Below, piece after piece: positions 17,382-25,956 of a stretch of DNA of 27,974 bases. The translations under genes and the position numbers were made by a program. The stretch spans positions 1-27,974 of the forward strand of contig JAEZZE010000434.1 in assembly GCA_023418755.1 (NCBI GenBank). Reading direction: 5' to 3'. The notes below the pieces were generated by a model. The model did no database searches and had not been told where the DNA came from. It saw only the letters and a program-made list of their open reading frames with translations. Within the stretch, counting starts at the first letter, position 1; each line of letters opens with the position of its first letter. This DNA is from Bacillota bacterium. GTDB taxonomy: Bacteria; Bacillota; Bacilli; Paenibacillales; Paenibacillaceae.

Positions 17382-17462
17382 ATAGAATCATAACACGATA
17401 AACATCGGCGTCACTATAGAGTATTGTGCGTACTAAACGTAGGTGAATGTGCGCGATCCCGG

Positions 17463-19106
17463 CTAACCTAATCTTGCGGCTGCCCATTCCAATTGCTGTA
17501 GATGGCTGACCGAAGCGTATTCCAGCCATGGAATTTCCGGTACTACGTAAAGGGATTGCCTGCGGACCGCCGGTATCCGGGCCCATTTCGGTTCCGACTG
17601 CAGTTCCCTCCACAATTGTTCCGAAGAGGCGGATTTGTCGATGGCCACAAGCAGAAGCTCGACTTCTCCTTCGACCAGTTCCTGCTTGCCGATCTCCCTG
17701 CACGCCTTCGTAGGAGGTACGTCGAAGGCCGGGACGAGCCGCAAATCTTCGAACAGGACCGCCCCGCCGTTACGGCTTCCGTATACCAAGAGCTTGCCTT
17801 CGTTCACGTGGAGCAGCGCCGTCCGCGAACCGCCTTGCTTGCGCCGCACGGACATGCCAACCTCCTTGGCCCGTCGTTCATAGACGCGCAGCCAGCTTTC
17901 GGCTTTTTTACGATCGTTCATAAACTCGGCGATCTCCATAAAATGCTGTCGCCATTCCAGCTGCATCCAAGGAATACATTTTAACGGAGCGATTTCCCGC
18001 AGACGTTCCAGCACCGCATCGTCGATAAACTCGTCGCATAAAATCACCTCGGGCTCGGCGCAAGCAAGCAACTGCAGGTTTTGCTGCCAGGTGGGACGGT
18101 CGGGAAGCCGCTCTTTCCGCAGGGGGAAGCTAATGCTGTTGTGAAAACGCGCGTTGAGGTCGTGTTGAACGGGGGCTACGTAAGCGGCGAACGGGGTTAT
18201 TCCCAAAGCCTGCATATGAGCGGCGTAATGATAGCTCAGCACGGCTGCCTTTTCTCGTTTGCGAGCCTGATAATCGACGGGAGGGACCCCGACCGCTTCC
18301 TTGAACCGGCTCCGGAAGTAGGCTTCATCCTGGAAGCCGGAAAGGAACGCAATTTCCCGGACGGTGCTTTTTCCTTGCAGAAGCAGCAATTCCTTGGCTT
18401 TGTCTAAGCGAATCCGCTTCAGCATCTCGGAGGGACTCCTTCCGGAGATTTCTTTGAATTTGCGCGAGAAATGCCATAGGCTCATGCCGGCAAGCGCTGC
18501 AAGGCGGTCACGGGGCAACGGCTGATGATAGTGTTCATTCATATATCTGATCGTCAGAAGGATGGCTTCCTTCTGATTGGCCGAATCCTCGGCAAGCCGG
18601 TCCTCGGAAAGCATGACGAGCAATTGGTGAAACGCCAGCTGGCAAGCAAGCTCGTCCAGCGGAGATTCCGCTTCCGATAACGAGCAGAGCCGTTCGGCGA
18701 GCGTTCGCGCCTTGTAGTAGAACTTCCCGGAAAATGCGCCTCCTACAGGAAGCCATGCGCAATCCTGCTCCGGGACAAACCGGCGGTCTGTTCCGTTACG
18801 GCCGGAGTACCGGAGGCGTTCAAAGCGAATGCGCGTAACGGTCAGCGACTTGCCCGCAAGGACGCTCAGCTTAAACAGCTGCCCGCTCTTTAGCAGAACC
18901 GACTGCCCCCGCTTCAAGGAGAGCAGACATCCGTCCGTCTCCAACGCTCCCTCTCCGCTATGAATGAGCAGAAGCGTCCAGCATTCGGAAAATTGCTTCG
19001 TTTCTCCAAAATCGGTGTATGAGAAGAAATCGGCGCCCAGCAGGCGGAACAACGCATCGCTCCGCTTTTCCTGGCGCCGCTCAAGCCTATCTTGTCGTTT
19101 GGTCAT
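17463..19106 (-). CDS. AraC-family transcriptional activator with a C-terminal siderophore-binding-protein-like domain (Btr/YbbB type)
   Basis: Predicted to sense an iron-loaded siderophore inside the cell and activate uptake genes, as B. subtilis Btr does for feuABC with bacillibactin. Residues 1 to about 170 form a cupin-like sensory region. About 185-285 is the double helix-turn-helix of AraC proteins (LAALAGMSLWHFSRKFKEISGRSP and EIAFLSGFQDEAYFRSRFKE). About 290-547 resembles a class III periplasmic binding protein (ALGITPFAAY, LLACAEPEVILCDEF, LREIAPLKCIPW, IPAVRRQSLYVV) without a signal peptide. 547 aa, the usual size. AAAGGAAG lies 8 nt before ATG 19106. It lies 112 nt upstream of the binding-protein gene and is the likely regulator of it. 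Iron specificity is inferred from the Fur box and architecture. Confidence 0.9.
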   Translation of the reverse strand: MTKRQDRLERRQEKRSDALFRLLGADFFSYTDFGETKQFSECWTLLLIHSGEGALETDGCLLSLKRGQSVLLKSGQLFKLSVLAGKSLTVTRIRFERLRYSGRNGTDRRFVPEQDCAWLPVGGAFSGKFYYKARTLAERLCSLSEAESPLDELACQLAFHQLLVMLSEDRLAEDSANQKEAILLTIRYMNEHYHQPLPRDRLAALAGMSLWHFSRKFKEISGRSPSEMLKRIRLDKAKELLLLQGKSTVREIAFLSGFQDEAYFRSRFKEAVGVPPVDYQARKREKAAVLSYHYAAHMQALGITPFAAYVAPVQHDLNARFHNSISFPLRKERLPDRPTWQQNLQLLACAEPEVILCDEFIDDAVLERLREIAPLKCIPWMQLEWRQHFMEIAEFMNDRKKAESWLRVYERRAKEVGMSVRRKQGGSRTALLHVNEGKLLVYGSRNGGAVLFEDLRLVPAFDVPPTKACREIGKQELVEGEVELLLVAIDKSASSEQLWRELQSEPKWARIPAVRRQSLYVVPEIPWLEYASVSHLQQLEWAAARLG

Positions 19107-19145
19107 CTATCGATCTTCCTTTCCGGATACCCATGATGTCGGCCT

Positions 19146-19192
19146 ATTTTATCGTCTGCTTCCAGTATCGCAATGACGCCGCGCGCTTTCAA
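19146..19192 (-). promoter_or_regulatory. Candidate sigma-A promoters of the AraC-type gene
   Basis: Two overlapping minus-strand options: TTGAAA (19192-19187), 17 bp, GATACT (19169-19164); and TTGCGA (19173-19168), 16 bp, TAAAAT (19151-19146). In the rest of the 19107-19367 gap I see no confident plus-strand promoter for pabB. Confidence 0.5.
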
Positions 19193-19367
19193 GGGGGGGA
19201 TTATGGTCTGCCAGGCCGATGTCGAATTGCATGTTGGGTGATTCTATCATCCTTGCCGGTCGCGGTCCGGCTTCTGTTAATCGAATTTCTTTTAAGCAGA
19301 GGGGCGGTATTTATGGTATTCTTCTTAAAAAGACGGAGAGTCGCGATCAGTTGAAGGGACGGATACA

Positions 19368-20960
19368 GTGGGCAGCGTGGAAAGGATTGCGTTGGATCGG
19401 TGGGAGATTTGGCATCGTGAGAGGGAAGGCTATACCTTGCTGCCCTATGTTCGGAAAATAGATCCGGAGCCGGGCGCAGGTCCGCTGCCGGGCTTCTGGG
19501 ACAGGGCATGGGCGTATGCTTCGGCGTATGCGACCATACTGGAGAGCGGCAAGGGCGGACGCTATACGATCGTCGGGCTTCGCCCGGTATCGGCGATCGT
19601 AGGCTTCGCCAATGGAGCGGACCTGCTGGAGCCAGTCAGCGGCGCGGCCGGATCGGAATGGGCGGCGATCGGCCGGGCAGAGGGCAAGCCGCTGGACGTG
19701 CTGAGAGAATGGCTGCGTCCGTGGCGGGCGCCCCGCCCGGAAGGCGTTCCGGACTGCATCGGCGGCGTAATCGGCTATTGGAGCTACGACGTCGCGCGAA
19801 GCCTGGAGAAGCTTCCGGAGCTTGCGAAGGATGATCTGGGCTTGCCGGAATATGGGTTTCAGCGATTCGAGGAGCTGTGGATTGCCGACCATACGGAGCG
19901 TGCGGTATATCTAGCCGTGCATGTCCGAATCGAGCCGGGCACGGACGGCGCGGAACTGAAGAGGCGGTACCGTTCCGCCCGGGAGCGCGCCGACGAGATG
20001 GAACGATTGTGGCTGAGCTGGCTATCGGAGGGAGAGAGCCCGGCAAGCCGGGAGCGCGCGGAGCGGATGCGGGAGAAGATGGCCGACGATCGGCTGGAGA
20101 TCGACATTGAACGGCTGCCCGGCTTGTCGACTTCGATGAGCAGAGCGGAATACGAGGAAGCGGTGCGCCGAATTCAGCGGTATATCGGGCAGGGGGACGT
20201 GTTTCAGGTCAACTTGGCGCTTCGCCAGAGCCGTTCCCTCGCCGCCGCTCCCGAGGAGCTGTACGAATGGCTGCGCGTCGTGAACCCGTCTCCTTATATG
20301 GGTATGCTGCGAACCCCTTCCTTCGCGCTGGTCAGCGCTTCGCCCGAACTGCTGGTTAAGCTTCACGGACGGCATTTGTCGACAAGGCCGATTGCGGGAA
20401 CTCGCCGCAGGGGGCGGACGCCCGAGGAAGATCGCGCCTTGGAGGCCGAATTGCTGGGGAGCGAGAAGGAGCGGGCCGAGCATGTCATGCTCGTCGATCT
20501 GGAGCGCAACGATCTGGGGCGGGTGGCCAAGTACGGCACGGTGAAGGTGCCGGAGCTGCTGACGGTCGAGCGGTATTCCCATGTGATGCACCTCGTGTCG
20601 CAGGTAGAGGCGACGCTGGCGGAAGGCAAAGACGGGCTCGATGTTCTGGCCGCGACCTTCCCGGGCGGAACGATTACCGGAGCTCCGAAGATTCGCACGA
20701 TGGAAATTATCGAGGAGCTTGAGCCGACCCGGCGGGGCCCCTATACGGGTTCGATCGGATGGATTGACTACAGCGGGAATATGGAATTTAATATAATTAT
20801 TCGTACGATCGCCGTACAGAACGGGGTCTGTCATATTCAAGCCGGAGCGGGGATCGTCATCGATTCCGTGCCGGAGCGGGAGTTTTACGAATCCCTGAAC
20901 AAGGCCAAGGCGCTATGGAAAGCGGTGCAGTACAGCGAAGGGCAGGTTGAACCGACATGA
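19368..20960 (+). CDS. pabB: Aminodeoxychorismate synthase component I (PabB)
   Basis: With the amidotransferase PabA it aminates chorismate on the way to p-aminobenzoate. The N-terminal region (about 20-200) is the TrpE_N-like domain. The chorismate-binding domain runs from about 250, with PSPYMGML, SASPELLVK, PIAGT (341-345), LVDLERNDLGRV, FPGGTITGAPKIRTMEII and GNMEFNIIIRT. PIAGT has Ala343 where E. coli PabB has its active-site Lys (PIKGT). B. subtilis PabB also lacks that Lys. Sequence alone does not fully exclude TrpE, but the pabA-pabC-folP neighbours settle it. 530 aa; GTG 19368 has AAGGGA 8 nt upstream. It overlaps pabA by four bases and heads the folate operon. Confidence 0.94.
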   Translation: MGSVERIALDRWEIWHREREGYTLLPYVRKIDPEPGAGPLPGFWDRAWAYASAYATILESGKGGRYTIVGLRPVSAIVGFANGADLLEPVSGAAGSEWAAIGRAEGKPLDVLREWLRPWRAPRPEGVPDCIGGVIGYWSYDVARSLEKLPELAKDDLGLPEYGFQRFEELWIADHTERAVYLAVHVRIEPGTDGAELKRRYRSARERADEMERLWLSWLSEGESPASRERAERMREKMADDRLEIDIERLPGLSTSMSRAEYEEAVRRIQRYIGQGDVFQVNLALRQSRSLAAAPEELYEWLRVVNPSPYMGMLRTPSFALVSASPELLVKLHGRHLSTRPIAGTRRRGRTPEEDRALEAELLGSEKERAEHVMLVDLERNDLGRVAKYGTVKVPELLTVERYSHVMHLVSQVEATLAEGKDGLDVLAATFPGGTITGAPKIRTMEIIEELEPTRRGPYTGSIGWIDYSGNMEFNIIIRTIAVQNGVCHIQAGAGIVIDSVPEREFYESLNKAKALWKAVQYSEGQVEPT

Positions 20961-21538
20961 TCTTGGTAATCGACAACTACGATTCGTTTACGTATAACCT
21001 GGTGCAGTATTTGGGAGAGCTCGGCGAGGAGATCGTCGTTCGCCGCAACGACGAGATCGATCTGGACGGCATCGCCCGGCTTGCTCCCGACCATATTTTG
21101 ATTTCACCCGGACCCTGCACGCCTAACGAAGCGGGCATTAGCCTGGCTCTGCTGGAGCGGTTCAAGGGAGAAATTCCGATCCTCGGCGTCTGCCTGGGCC
21201 ATCAATCGATCGGACAGGCGTTCGGGGGAGAAGTCGTTCGGGCCGACGAGCTCATGCACGGCAAGACTTCCGAAATCAAGCACGACGGCAAGACGATCTT
21301 CGCGGGCCTTCCCTCTCCGTTCACGGCAACTCGCTATCATTCCTTGATCGTGAAGCGCGAGACTTTGCCGGATTGCCTCGAGATCAGCGCGGAGACGGAA
21401 GACGGACTGATCATGGGGCTGCGGCACAAGGAATACGCCGTGGAAGGCGTGCAATTCCACCCGGAATCGATTATGACCGACCACGGGCTGCGGATGCTTC
21501 GCAACTTCCTCGACCGAAAGTCGGGCGTCGGGGCATGA
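20957..21538 (+). CDS. pabA: Aminodeoxychorismate/anthranilate synthase glutamine amidotransferase subunit
   Basis: A class I glutaminase that supplies ammonia to PabB. The catalytic triad is visible as C79 (GVCLGHQ), H168 and E170 (VQFHPES). ISPGPCTPNEAG forms the oxyanion region. 193 aa, normal. In B. subtilis this single subunit also serves anthranilate synthase (TrpE); whether it does so here cannot be judged without the trp region. ATG 20957 overlaps the pabB stop (ATGA) and the gene overlaps pabC in the same way, indicating translational coupling along the operon. Confidence 0.96.
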   Translation: MILVIDNYDSFTYNLVQYLGELGEEIVVRRNDEIDLDGIARLAPDHILISPGPCTPNEAGISLALLERFKGEIPILGVCLGHQSIGQAFGGEVVRADELMHGKTSEIKHDGKTIFAGLPSPFTATRYHSLIVKRETLPDCLEISAETEDGLIMGLRHKEYAVEGVQFHPESIMTDHGLRMLRNFLDRKSGVGA

Positions 21539-22416
21539 AGTTCTTGTTCAACGGACAATTGACTAGTCAGAGCGAAGCCGTGATCTCCGCATTCGATCAC
21601 GGCTTTCTTTACGGAATGGGCTTGTTCGAAACCTTCCGAACGTACGGCGGACGCCCGTGGCTGCTGAGGGAGCACGCCGCGCGGCTGGGGCGGGGCTGCG
21701 AGCTGCTGGGCATCCGCTACGTTCCGGACGTTCGGCGAATGGAGCGCGGCGTGGCCGACTTGCTGGCGGCCGGCGGGCTTCGCGACGGCTATATCCGATG
21801 GTCGGTGTCGGCGGGAGAGGGCGAGATCGGCCTGCCTTCGGAAGATTATGGACGACCGAACGAAATCGTGTACGCCAAAGCTCTCGCCCCGGATCATCCG
21901 GCGACCCGCCCCGGCAAGACGCTGCGCCTGTTGAAGCTGCGGAGAAGCACGCCGGAAGGCGCGTATCGGCTGAAATCTTTCCATTATATGAATAATATCG
22001 CGGCCAAGCGGGAATTGCTGGCGGCCGGGGCGGCTCCGGGCACGGAGGGACTGTTCCTCGACGGAGCCGGGCATGTCGCGGAAGGCATGGTCAGCAACGT
22101 GTTCTGGCTGAAGTCGGGGAAGCTGTGCACGCCGTCTTCGGACACGGGGCTGCTGGAGGGAGTGACCCGGGAATACGTCATTCGGCTGGCGCAGGCCGAA
22201 GGCATTCCCGTAGAAGAAGGACTTTACGGCTGGGAAGCGCTGCTCGGGGCGGACGAAATCTTCGTCACGAACTCGGTGCAGGAGATCGTTCCCGTCGTCA
22301 AGCTGGAGAACGATCAAGGGCAGCGGGCGGATTCGGGGAGCGGGGAGGCGGGGGAACTCACTTCCCGTCTGATGAGGCTGTACCGCGCTGCCGCGGAAAG
22401 GAAGGACGACGAATGA
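21535..22416 (+). CDS. pabC: 4-amino-4-deoxychorismate lyase
   Basis: This PLP fold-IV enzyme releases pyruvate from aminodeoxychorismate to give p-aminobenzoate. The PLP lysine is K147 (RLKSFHYMNN). Other family marks are DHGFLYGMGLFETFR, EGMVSNVFW, GLLEGVTREYVI and EIFVTNSVQEIVPV. 293 aa. The start is ATG 21535, overlapping the pabA stop by four bases; the frame is open further upstream only through overlap with pabA. Branched-chain aminotransferases share the fold, but length and operon context support PabC. Confidence 0.95.
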   Translation: MKFLFNGQLTSQSEAVISAFDHGFLYGMGLFETFRTYGGRPWLLREHAARLGRGCELLGIRYVPDVRRMERGVADLLAAGGLRDGYIRWSVSAGEGEIGLPSEDYGRPNEIVYAKALAPDHPATRPGKTLRLLKLRRSTPEGAYRLKSFHYMNNIAAKRELLAAGAAPGTEGLFLDGAGHVAEGMVSNVFWLKSGKLCTPSSDTGLLEGVTREYVIRLAQAEGIPVEEGLYGWEALLGADEIFVTNSVQEIVPVVKLENDQGQRADSGSGEAGELTSRLMRLYRAAAERKDDE

Positions 22417-23282
22417 ATCCGATTTTTCATCAGCGCTCCTACAAGTTCCGGGACGGAATCGAGCTGGAGCTGGGACAGAGAACCCTGATTATGGGAATAC
22501 TGAACGCAACGCCCGATTCTTTCTCGGACGGCGGCCGTTACAACGAAGCGGAAGCGGCGGCGGCGAGGGCGGAACAGATGGCTTCGGAGGGCGCGGACAT
22601 CATCGACATCGGCGGAGAATCGACAAGGCCGGGACACGACCCGATTTCAGCGGAGGAGGAGCTGGCCCGCATTCTTCCGGTGATCCGGGCGGTAAAGGCT
22701 CGGGTCAGGCTGCCGATCAGCGTCGATACGTACAAGGCGGAGACGGCGCGACAGGCATTGGAAGCCGGCGCGCATATCGTCAACGACGTGTGGGGCTTCA
22801 AACGCGATCCGAAGATGGCGCGAGTCGCGGCGGAATTCGATTGCCCGGTTATTCTCACGCATAATCGCGACAATCGCGACTACCGGGATTTTATGGCGGA
22901 CGCCTTGAACGATCTGCGCGAGAGCGTTCGGATCGCCCGCAACGGCGGAGTAGCCGAGGAGAATATCTGGCTGGATCCGGGAATGGGCTTCGCCAAGGAT
23001 CATGAGGAGAATTTGGAGATGATGGGCCGTTTGGAAGAGGTGGTCGCGCTGGGTTATCCGGTACTGCTGGCCGCTTCCCGCAAGCGGTTCATCCAGCGGG
23101 CGCTCGGCGTGACGGCCGGCGAGGCGGCCGAAGGGACCGGCGCTACGACGGCATTGGGCATCGCGCAAGGCTGTCAGATGGTACGGGTGCATGACGTGCT
23201 GCTGTCGAAACGCGTGGCATTGATGGCGGATGCGGTCTTATATCGAAACCGAGCGGGAAGGGCGGCCGAGGCTAATGGATAG
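22413..23282 (+). CDS. folP: Dihydropteroate synthase
   Basis: Joins p-aminobenzoate to 6-hydroxymethyl-dihydropterin diphosphate; the target of sulfonamides (called sul in B. subtilis). TIM-barrel motifs: MGILNATPDSFSDGGRY (27-43), DIGGESTRPG, ISVDTYKAETA, IVNDVWG, WLDPGMGFAK and AASRKRF. 289 aa. ATG 22413 overlaps the pabC stop, with AAAGGAAGG just upstream; the longer frame through pabC is not real. It overlaps folB by 8 nt. No resistance-type change can be called by eye. Confidence 0.96.
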   Translation: MNPIFHQRSYKFRDGIELELGQRTLIMGILNATPDSFSDGGRYNEAEAAAARAEQMASEGADIIDIGGESTRPGHDPISAEEELARILPVIRAVKARVRLPISVDTYKAETARQALEAGAHIVNDVWGFKRDPKMARVAAEFDCPVILTHNRDNRDYRDFMADALNDLRESVRIARNGGVAEENIWLDPGMGFAKDHEENLEMMGRLEEVVALGYPVLLAASRKRFIQRALGVTAGEAAEGTGATTALGIAQGCQMVRVHDVLLSKRVALMADAVLYRNRAGRAAEANG

Positions 23283-23667
23283 AATGCTGCTGAAGCGAAT
23301 GGTGTTTTATGGATATCACGGGGTGTACCCGGAGGAAAACAAGCTCGGGCAGAAATATATCGTGGACCTTGATTTACGACTGGATCTGGGCCCGGCGGCG
23401 CATAGCGACGATGTAGAGGATACGGTGAACTACGCCGACATTCACGCCCGGATCAAGCAAATCGTGGAAGGACCTCCGGTTAAATTGATCGAGACGCTGG
23501 CCGCAAACATTGCTTCCGCCGTACTCGGTACGTATACTAGTATCCAGAAAGCAACGGTGGCGGTGACGAAGCCGAATCCGCCGTTCGACATTACTTTCGA
23601 CGGAGTGACCGTGGAGCTGTCCAGACGGAGAGGATCGGACGGGAGCATCGTCCCTGCAGAGGACTGA
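23275..23667 (+). CDS. folB: Dihydroneopterin aldolase
   Basis: Cleaves 7,8-dihydroneopterin to 6-hydroxymethyl-dihydropterin and glycolaldehyde. At 130 aa it has the FolB marks FYGYHGVYPEENKLGQKY, DTVNYADIH, LIETLAANIA and the C-terminal KPNPPFDITFDGVTVEL. The start is ATG 23275, overlapping the end of folP, which aligns with typical FolB N-termini (MDRMLLKRMVFYGYHG). A longer frame from 23230 adds only sequence shared with folP. folK follows after 6 nt. Confidence 0.95.
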   Translation: MDRMLLKRMVFYGYHGVYPEENKLGQKYIVDLDLRLDLGPAAHSDDVEDTVNYADIHARIKQIVEGPPVKLIETLAANIASAVLGTYTSIQKATVAVTKPNPPFDITFDGVTVELSRRRGSDGSIVPAED

Positions 23668-23673
23668 TCTCGA

Positions 23674-24183
23674 TTGCAAGACGCATACGTGGCGCTGGGC
23701 GCCAACCTGGGTGACCGGGAAGCCTCGCTCAAGGAGGCGATACGAAGGCTGCGGGAGGAACCTGATCTGGAGCTGCAGCGGATCTCGCCGGTATATGAGA
23801 CCGCTCCTGTGGGCTATACCGACCAGCCTTCTTTTCTCAATATGACGATCGGGCTGAGAACGGCCATTTCTCCCCTGGATCTGCTGCGCCGTCTGCTGGC
23901 GATCGAGCGGGACATGGGACGGGTGAGAGACATCCGATGGGGGCCGCGCAACATAGATTTGGATTTGCTCGCGTACGATTCGATTGCGATGGATACGCCG
24001 GAATTGACGCTCCCGCATCCCCGAATGGGAGAGCGGGCGTTCGTATTGGTACCGCTGAAGGACATCTGGCCGGAGGAGCTTCCTTTTCCATGGGAGAAGC
24101 AGCTGTCGGCGATGTCTCTGCGGGAGGAAGGCATCTCGCGTTTCGCGGCGCGGGAGGACGCGGAGTTAGGAAAGGAGCAATAG
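23674..24183 (+). CDS. folK: 2-amino-4-hydroxy-6-hydroxymethyldihydropteridine diphosphokinase
   Basis: Transfers pyrophosphate from ATP to 6-hydroxymethyl-dihydropterin, giving the FolP substrate. Motifs: YVALGANLGDRE, YETAPVGYTDQPSFLN, the ATP/metal loop DIRWGPRNIDLDLLAYD, and LPHPRMGERAFVLVPL. 169 aa, normal. The start is TTG 23674 with AGAGGA (23658-23663) about 10 nt upstream; no ATG lies near. In B. subtilis a small xre-like gene (yazB) comes next; here dusB starts 3 nt after the stop. Confidence 0.95.
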   Translation: MQDAYVALGANLGDREASLKEAIRRLREEPDLELQRISPVYETAPVGYTDQPSFLNMTIGLRTAISPLDLLRRLLAIERDMGRVRDIRWGPRNIDLDLLAYDSIAMDTPELTLPHPRMGERAFVLVPLKDIWPEELPFPWEKQLSAMSLREEGISRFAAREDAELGKEQ

Positions 24184-24186
24184 AGG

Positions 24187-25215
24187 ATGCTGAAAATCGG
24201 CAACGTAACGATGAATAACAATGTCGTGCTGGCCCCGATGGCGGGCGTCTGCAATCCGGCGTTCCGGCTGATCGCCAAGGAATTCGGCTGCGGACTCGTC
24301 TGCGCGGAGATGGTGAGCGACAAGGCGATATTGCACGGCAACCAGCGTACGCTGGAAATGCTGTTCGTGGACGAGCGGGAGAAACCGCTGAGTCTGCAAA
24401 TTTTCGGAGGGGATAAGGAGTCTCTCGTCGAAGCCGTGAAGTTCGTCGACCAGAACACGAACGCGGACATCATCGACATCAACATGGGCTGCCCCGTGCC
24501 GAAGGTGACGAAATGCGACGCGGGAGCGAGATGGCTGCTCGATCCGAAGAAAATTTACGAGATGGTGTCCTATGCCGCGGATGCGGCCAAGAAGCCGGTC
24601 ACGGTCAAGATGCGCATCGGGTGGGACGACGAGCACATCTATGCGGTGGAGAACGCCCAGGCGGTAGAACGCGCGGGCGGAGCGGCCGTCAGCGTTCACG
24701 GAAGAACGCGGGAGCAGCTGTACACGGGCAAGGCCAACTGGGACATTCTGCGCGACGTGAAGCAGGCGGTGAACATACCGGTCATCGGCAACGGCGACGT
24801 GTTCTCTCCCGAGGACGCCAAGCGTCTGCTGGAGCATACGAATTGCGACGGCGTCATGATCGGCCGGGGAGCTCTGGGCAATCCGTGGATGCTCTACCGG
24901 ACGGTGCACTTCCTGACGACGGGCGAGCTGTTGCCGGATCCGTCCCCTAAGGAAAAGATCCGCATCGCGATGCTGCATATGGACCGTCTCGCCGAGCACA
25001 GGGGAGAGCGGGTCGCGGTTCGGGAAATGCGCAAGCATCTGGCGTGGTATCTCAAGGGCCTTCCGGATTCCGCCGCCGCGAAAAATTCGGTCATGGAACT
25101 GCAATCTCGCGCGGAAGTGGTGTCCGTGTTAGAGGAATACGTGAGCCGGGTCGACGAGATTCTGGCCCGCGATGCGGCCGGAGCTTCCGATTCCGGCGAA
25201 ATCCTCGTACACTAG
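24187..25215 (+). CDS. dusB: tRNA-dihydrouridine synthase, DusB type
   Basis: An FMN enzyme that reduces uridines in tRNA to dihydrouridine. Marks: LAPMAGVCNPAFR, the catalytic Cys102 in INMGCPVPKVTK, VKMRIGWDDEH, VHGRTREQLYTGKANW and the FMN phosphate site GDVFSPEDA to GVMIGRGALGNPW. 342 aa. ATG 24187 has GGAG (24174-24177) 9 nt upstream. The gene corresponds to yacF of B. subtilis and closes the folate operon; I see no T-run terminator after it, only a hairpin-like stretch around 25219-25246. Confidence 0.95.
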   Translation: MLKIGNVTMNNNVVLAPMAGVCNPAFRLIAKEFGCGLVCAEMVSDKAILHGNQRTLEMLFVDEREKPLSLQIFGGDKESLVEAVKFVDQNTNADIIDINMGCPVPKVTKCDAGARWLLDPKKIYEMVSYAADAAKKPVTVKMRIGWDDEHIYAVENAQAVERAGGAAVSVHGRTREQLYTGKANWDILRDVKQAVNIPVIGNGDVFSPEDAKRLLEHTNCDGVMIGRGALGNPWMLYRTVHFLTTGELLPDPSPKEKIRIAMLHMDRLAEHRGERVAVREMRKHLAWYLKGLPDSAAAKNSVMELQSRAEVVSVLEEYVSRVDEILARDAAGASDSGEILVH

Positions 25216-25248
25216 GAGGAAGCGGTTTCACGAAGTGCTTTCCGCGAA

Positions 25249-25277
25249 TTGACATTTTCAAGGGGTTGCAATATAAT
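25249..25277 (+). promoter_or_regulatory. Perfect-consensus sigma-A promoter of greA
   Basis: TTGACA (25249-25254), exactly 17 bp, TATAAT (25272-25277). Predicted start near 25284, leaving a leader of about 125 nt before greA. Confidence 0.93.
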
Positions 25278-25337
25278 CGTACCAATATTCGCCCAAGCAT
25301 CAGGAAAATCGCAAGGCTAACATCGGATAAAGATGTC

Positions 25338-25412
25338 ATGTCGGCGATGACCGACCATATATTGGTTAGCAACCTCGAAAATCTTTTCCATGACAGGAGA
25401 TCGGTGAGATGA
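25338..25412 (+). CDS. Possible leader peptide, 24 aa, overlapping the greA start
   Basis: Within the greA leader an ATG at 25338 opens a 24-codon frame (begins MSAMTDHILV) whose TGA stop (25410-25412) overlaps the greA ATG as ATGA, the same coupling seen throughout this region. Against it: no good ribosome binding site (only GGATAAAG upstream), while greA has its own good site. It may be chance. No homologue recognised. Confidence 0.25.
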   Translation: MSAMTDHILVSNLENLFHDRRSVR

Positions 25413-25885
25413 GCGACAAGGAAGTGCTTCTGACCCAAGACGGGCTCAAGAGGCTTGAAGATGAACTCGAAAACCTTAAATCCGTCAAACGCCGCGAAGT
25501 CGCGGAGCGAATCAAGGTAGCCATCGGATACGGCGACATTAGCGAGAACTCGGAGTATGAGGACGCTAAGAACGAACAGGCATTCATCGAAGGACGGATC
25601 ATTACGCTGGAGAAGATGCTTCGCAACGCGCGGATCATCAACAGCGAAGAAATCGATCTGGAGACGGTGAGCATCGGTTCGACCGTCGTCGTGGAAGATT
25701 TGGAATATGGCGACACGATGGAATATACGATCGTCGGTACGGCAGAATCGGACCCGCTGAACAACAAAATCTCCAACGAAAGCCCGGTAGGCAAAGCGAT
25801 TATCGGCAAAAAGAAAGGCACAACCGTTGAAGTGAGCGTTCCTGCGGGTATCATTCAATATAAAATTGTCGATATCAAAGTGTAG
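25409..25885 (+). CDS. greA: Transcription elongation factor GreA
   Basis: Enters the RNA polymerase secondary channel and stimulates cleavage of backtracked transcripts. The N-terminal coiled-coil hairpin (about 1-75) carries the acidic tip GDISENSEYEDAKNEQ. The C-terminal FKBP-like domain (about 80-158) ends VSVPAGIIQYKIVDIKV. 158 aa, normal. ATG 25409 has AGGAGA (25395-25400) 8 nt upstream. It has its own strong promoter and is followed by a terminator. In B. subtilis greA lies elsewhere; a greA-lysS neighbourhood is common in other Bacillota. Confidence 0.97.
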   Translation: MSDKEVLLTQDGLKRLEDELENLKSVKRREVAERIKVAIGYGDISENSEYEDAKNEQAFIEGRIITLEKMLRNARIINSEEIDLETVSIGSTVVVEDLEYGDTMEYTIVGTAESDPLNNKISNESPVGKAIIGKKKGTTVEVSVPAGIIQYKIVDIKV

Positions 25886-25956
25886 CAGACGCGTACTGCC
25901 GCAATTCAGACGTTAGTCGCCGTCCCAAGGACGGAGAAGCCGATTGACTGGGATAG

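Noticed and set aside
25281..25366. 8-bp inverted repeat ACCAATAT/ATATTGGT in the greA leader
   Set aside because: The left arm begins before the predicted transcription start, so it would be only partly in the RNA. An A/T-rich 8-bp match over this distance is easily chance.
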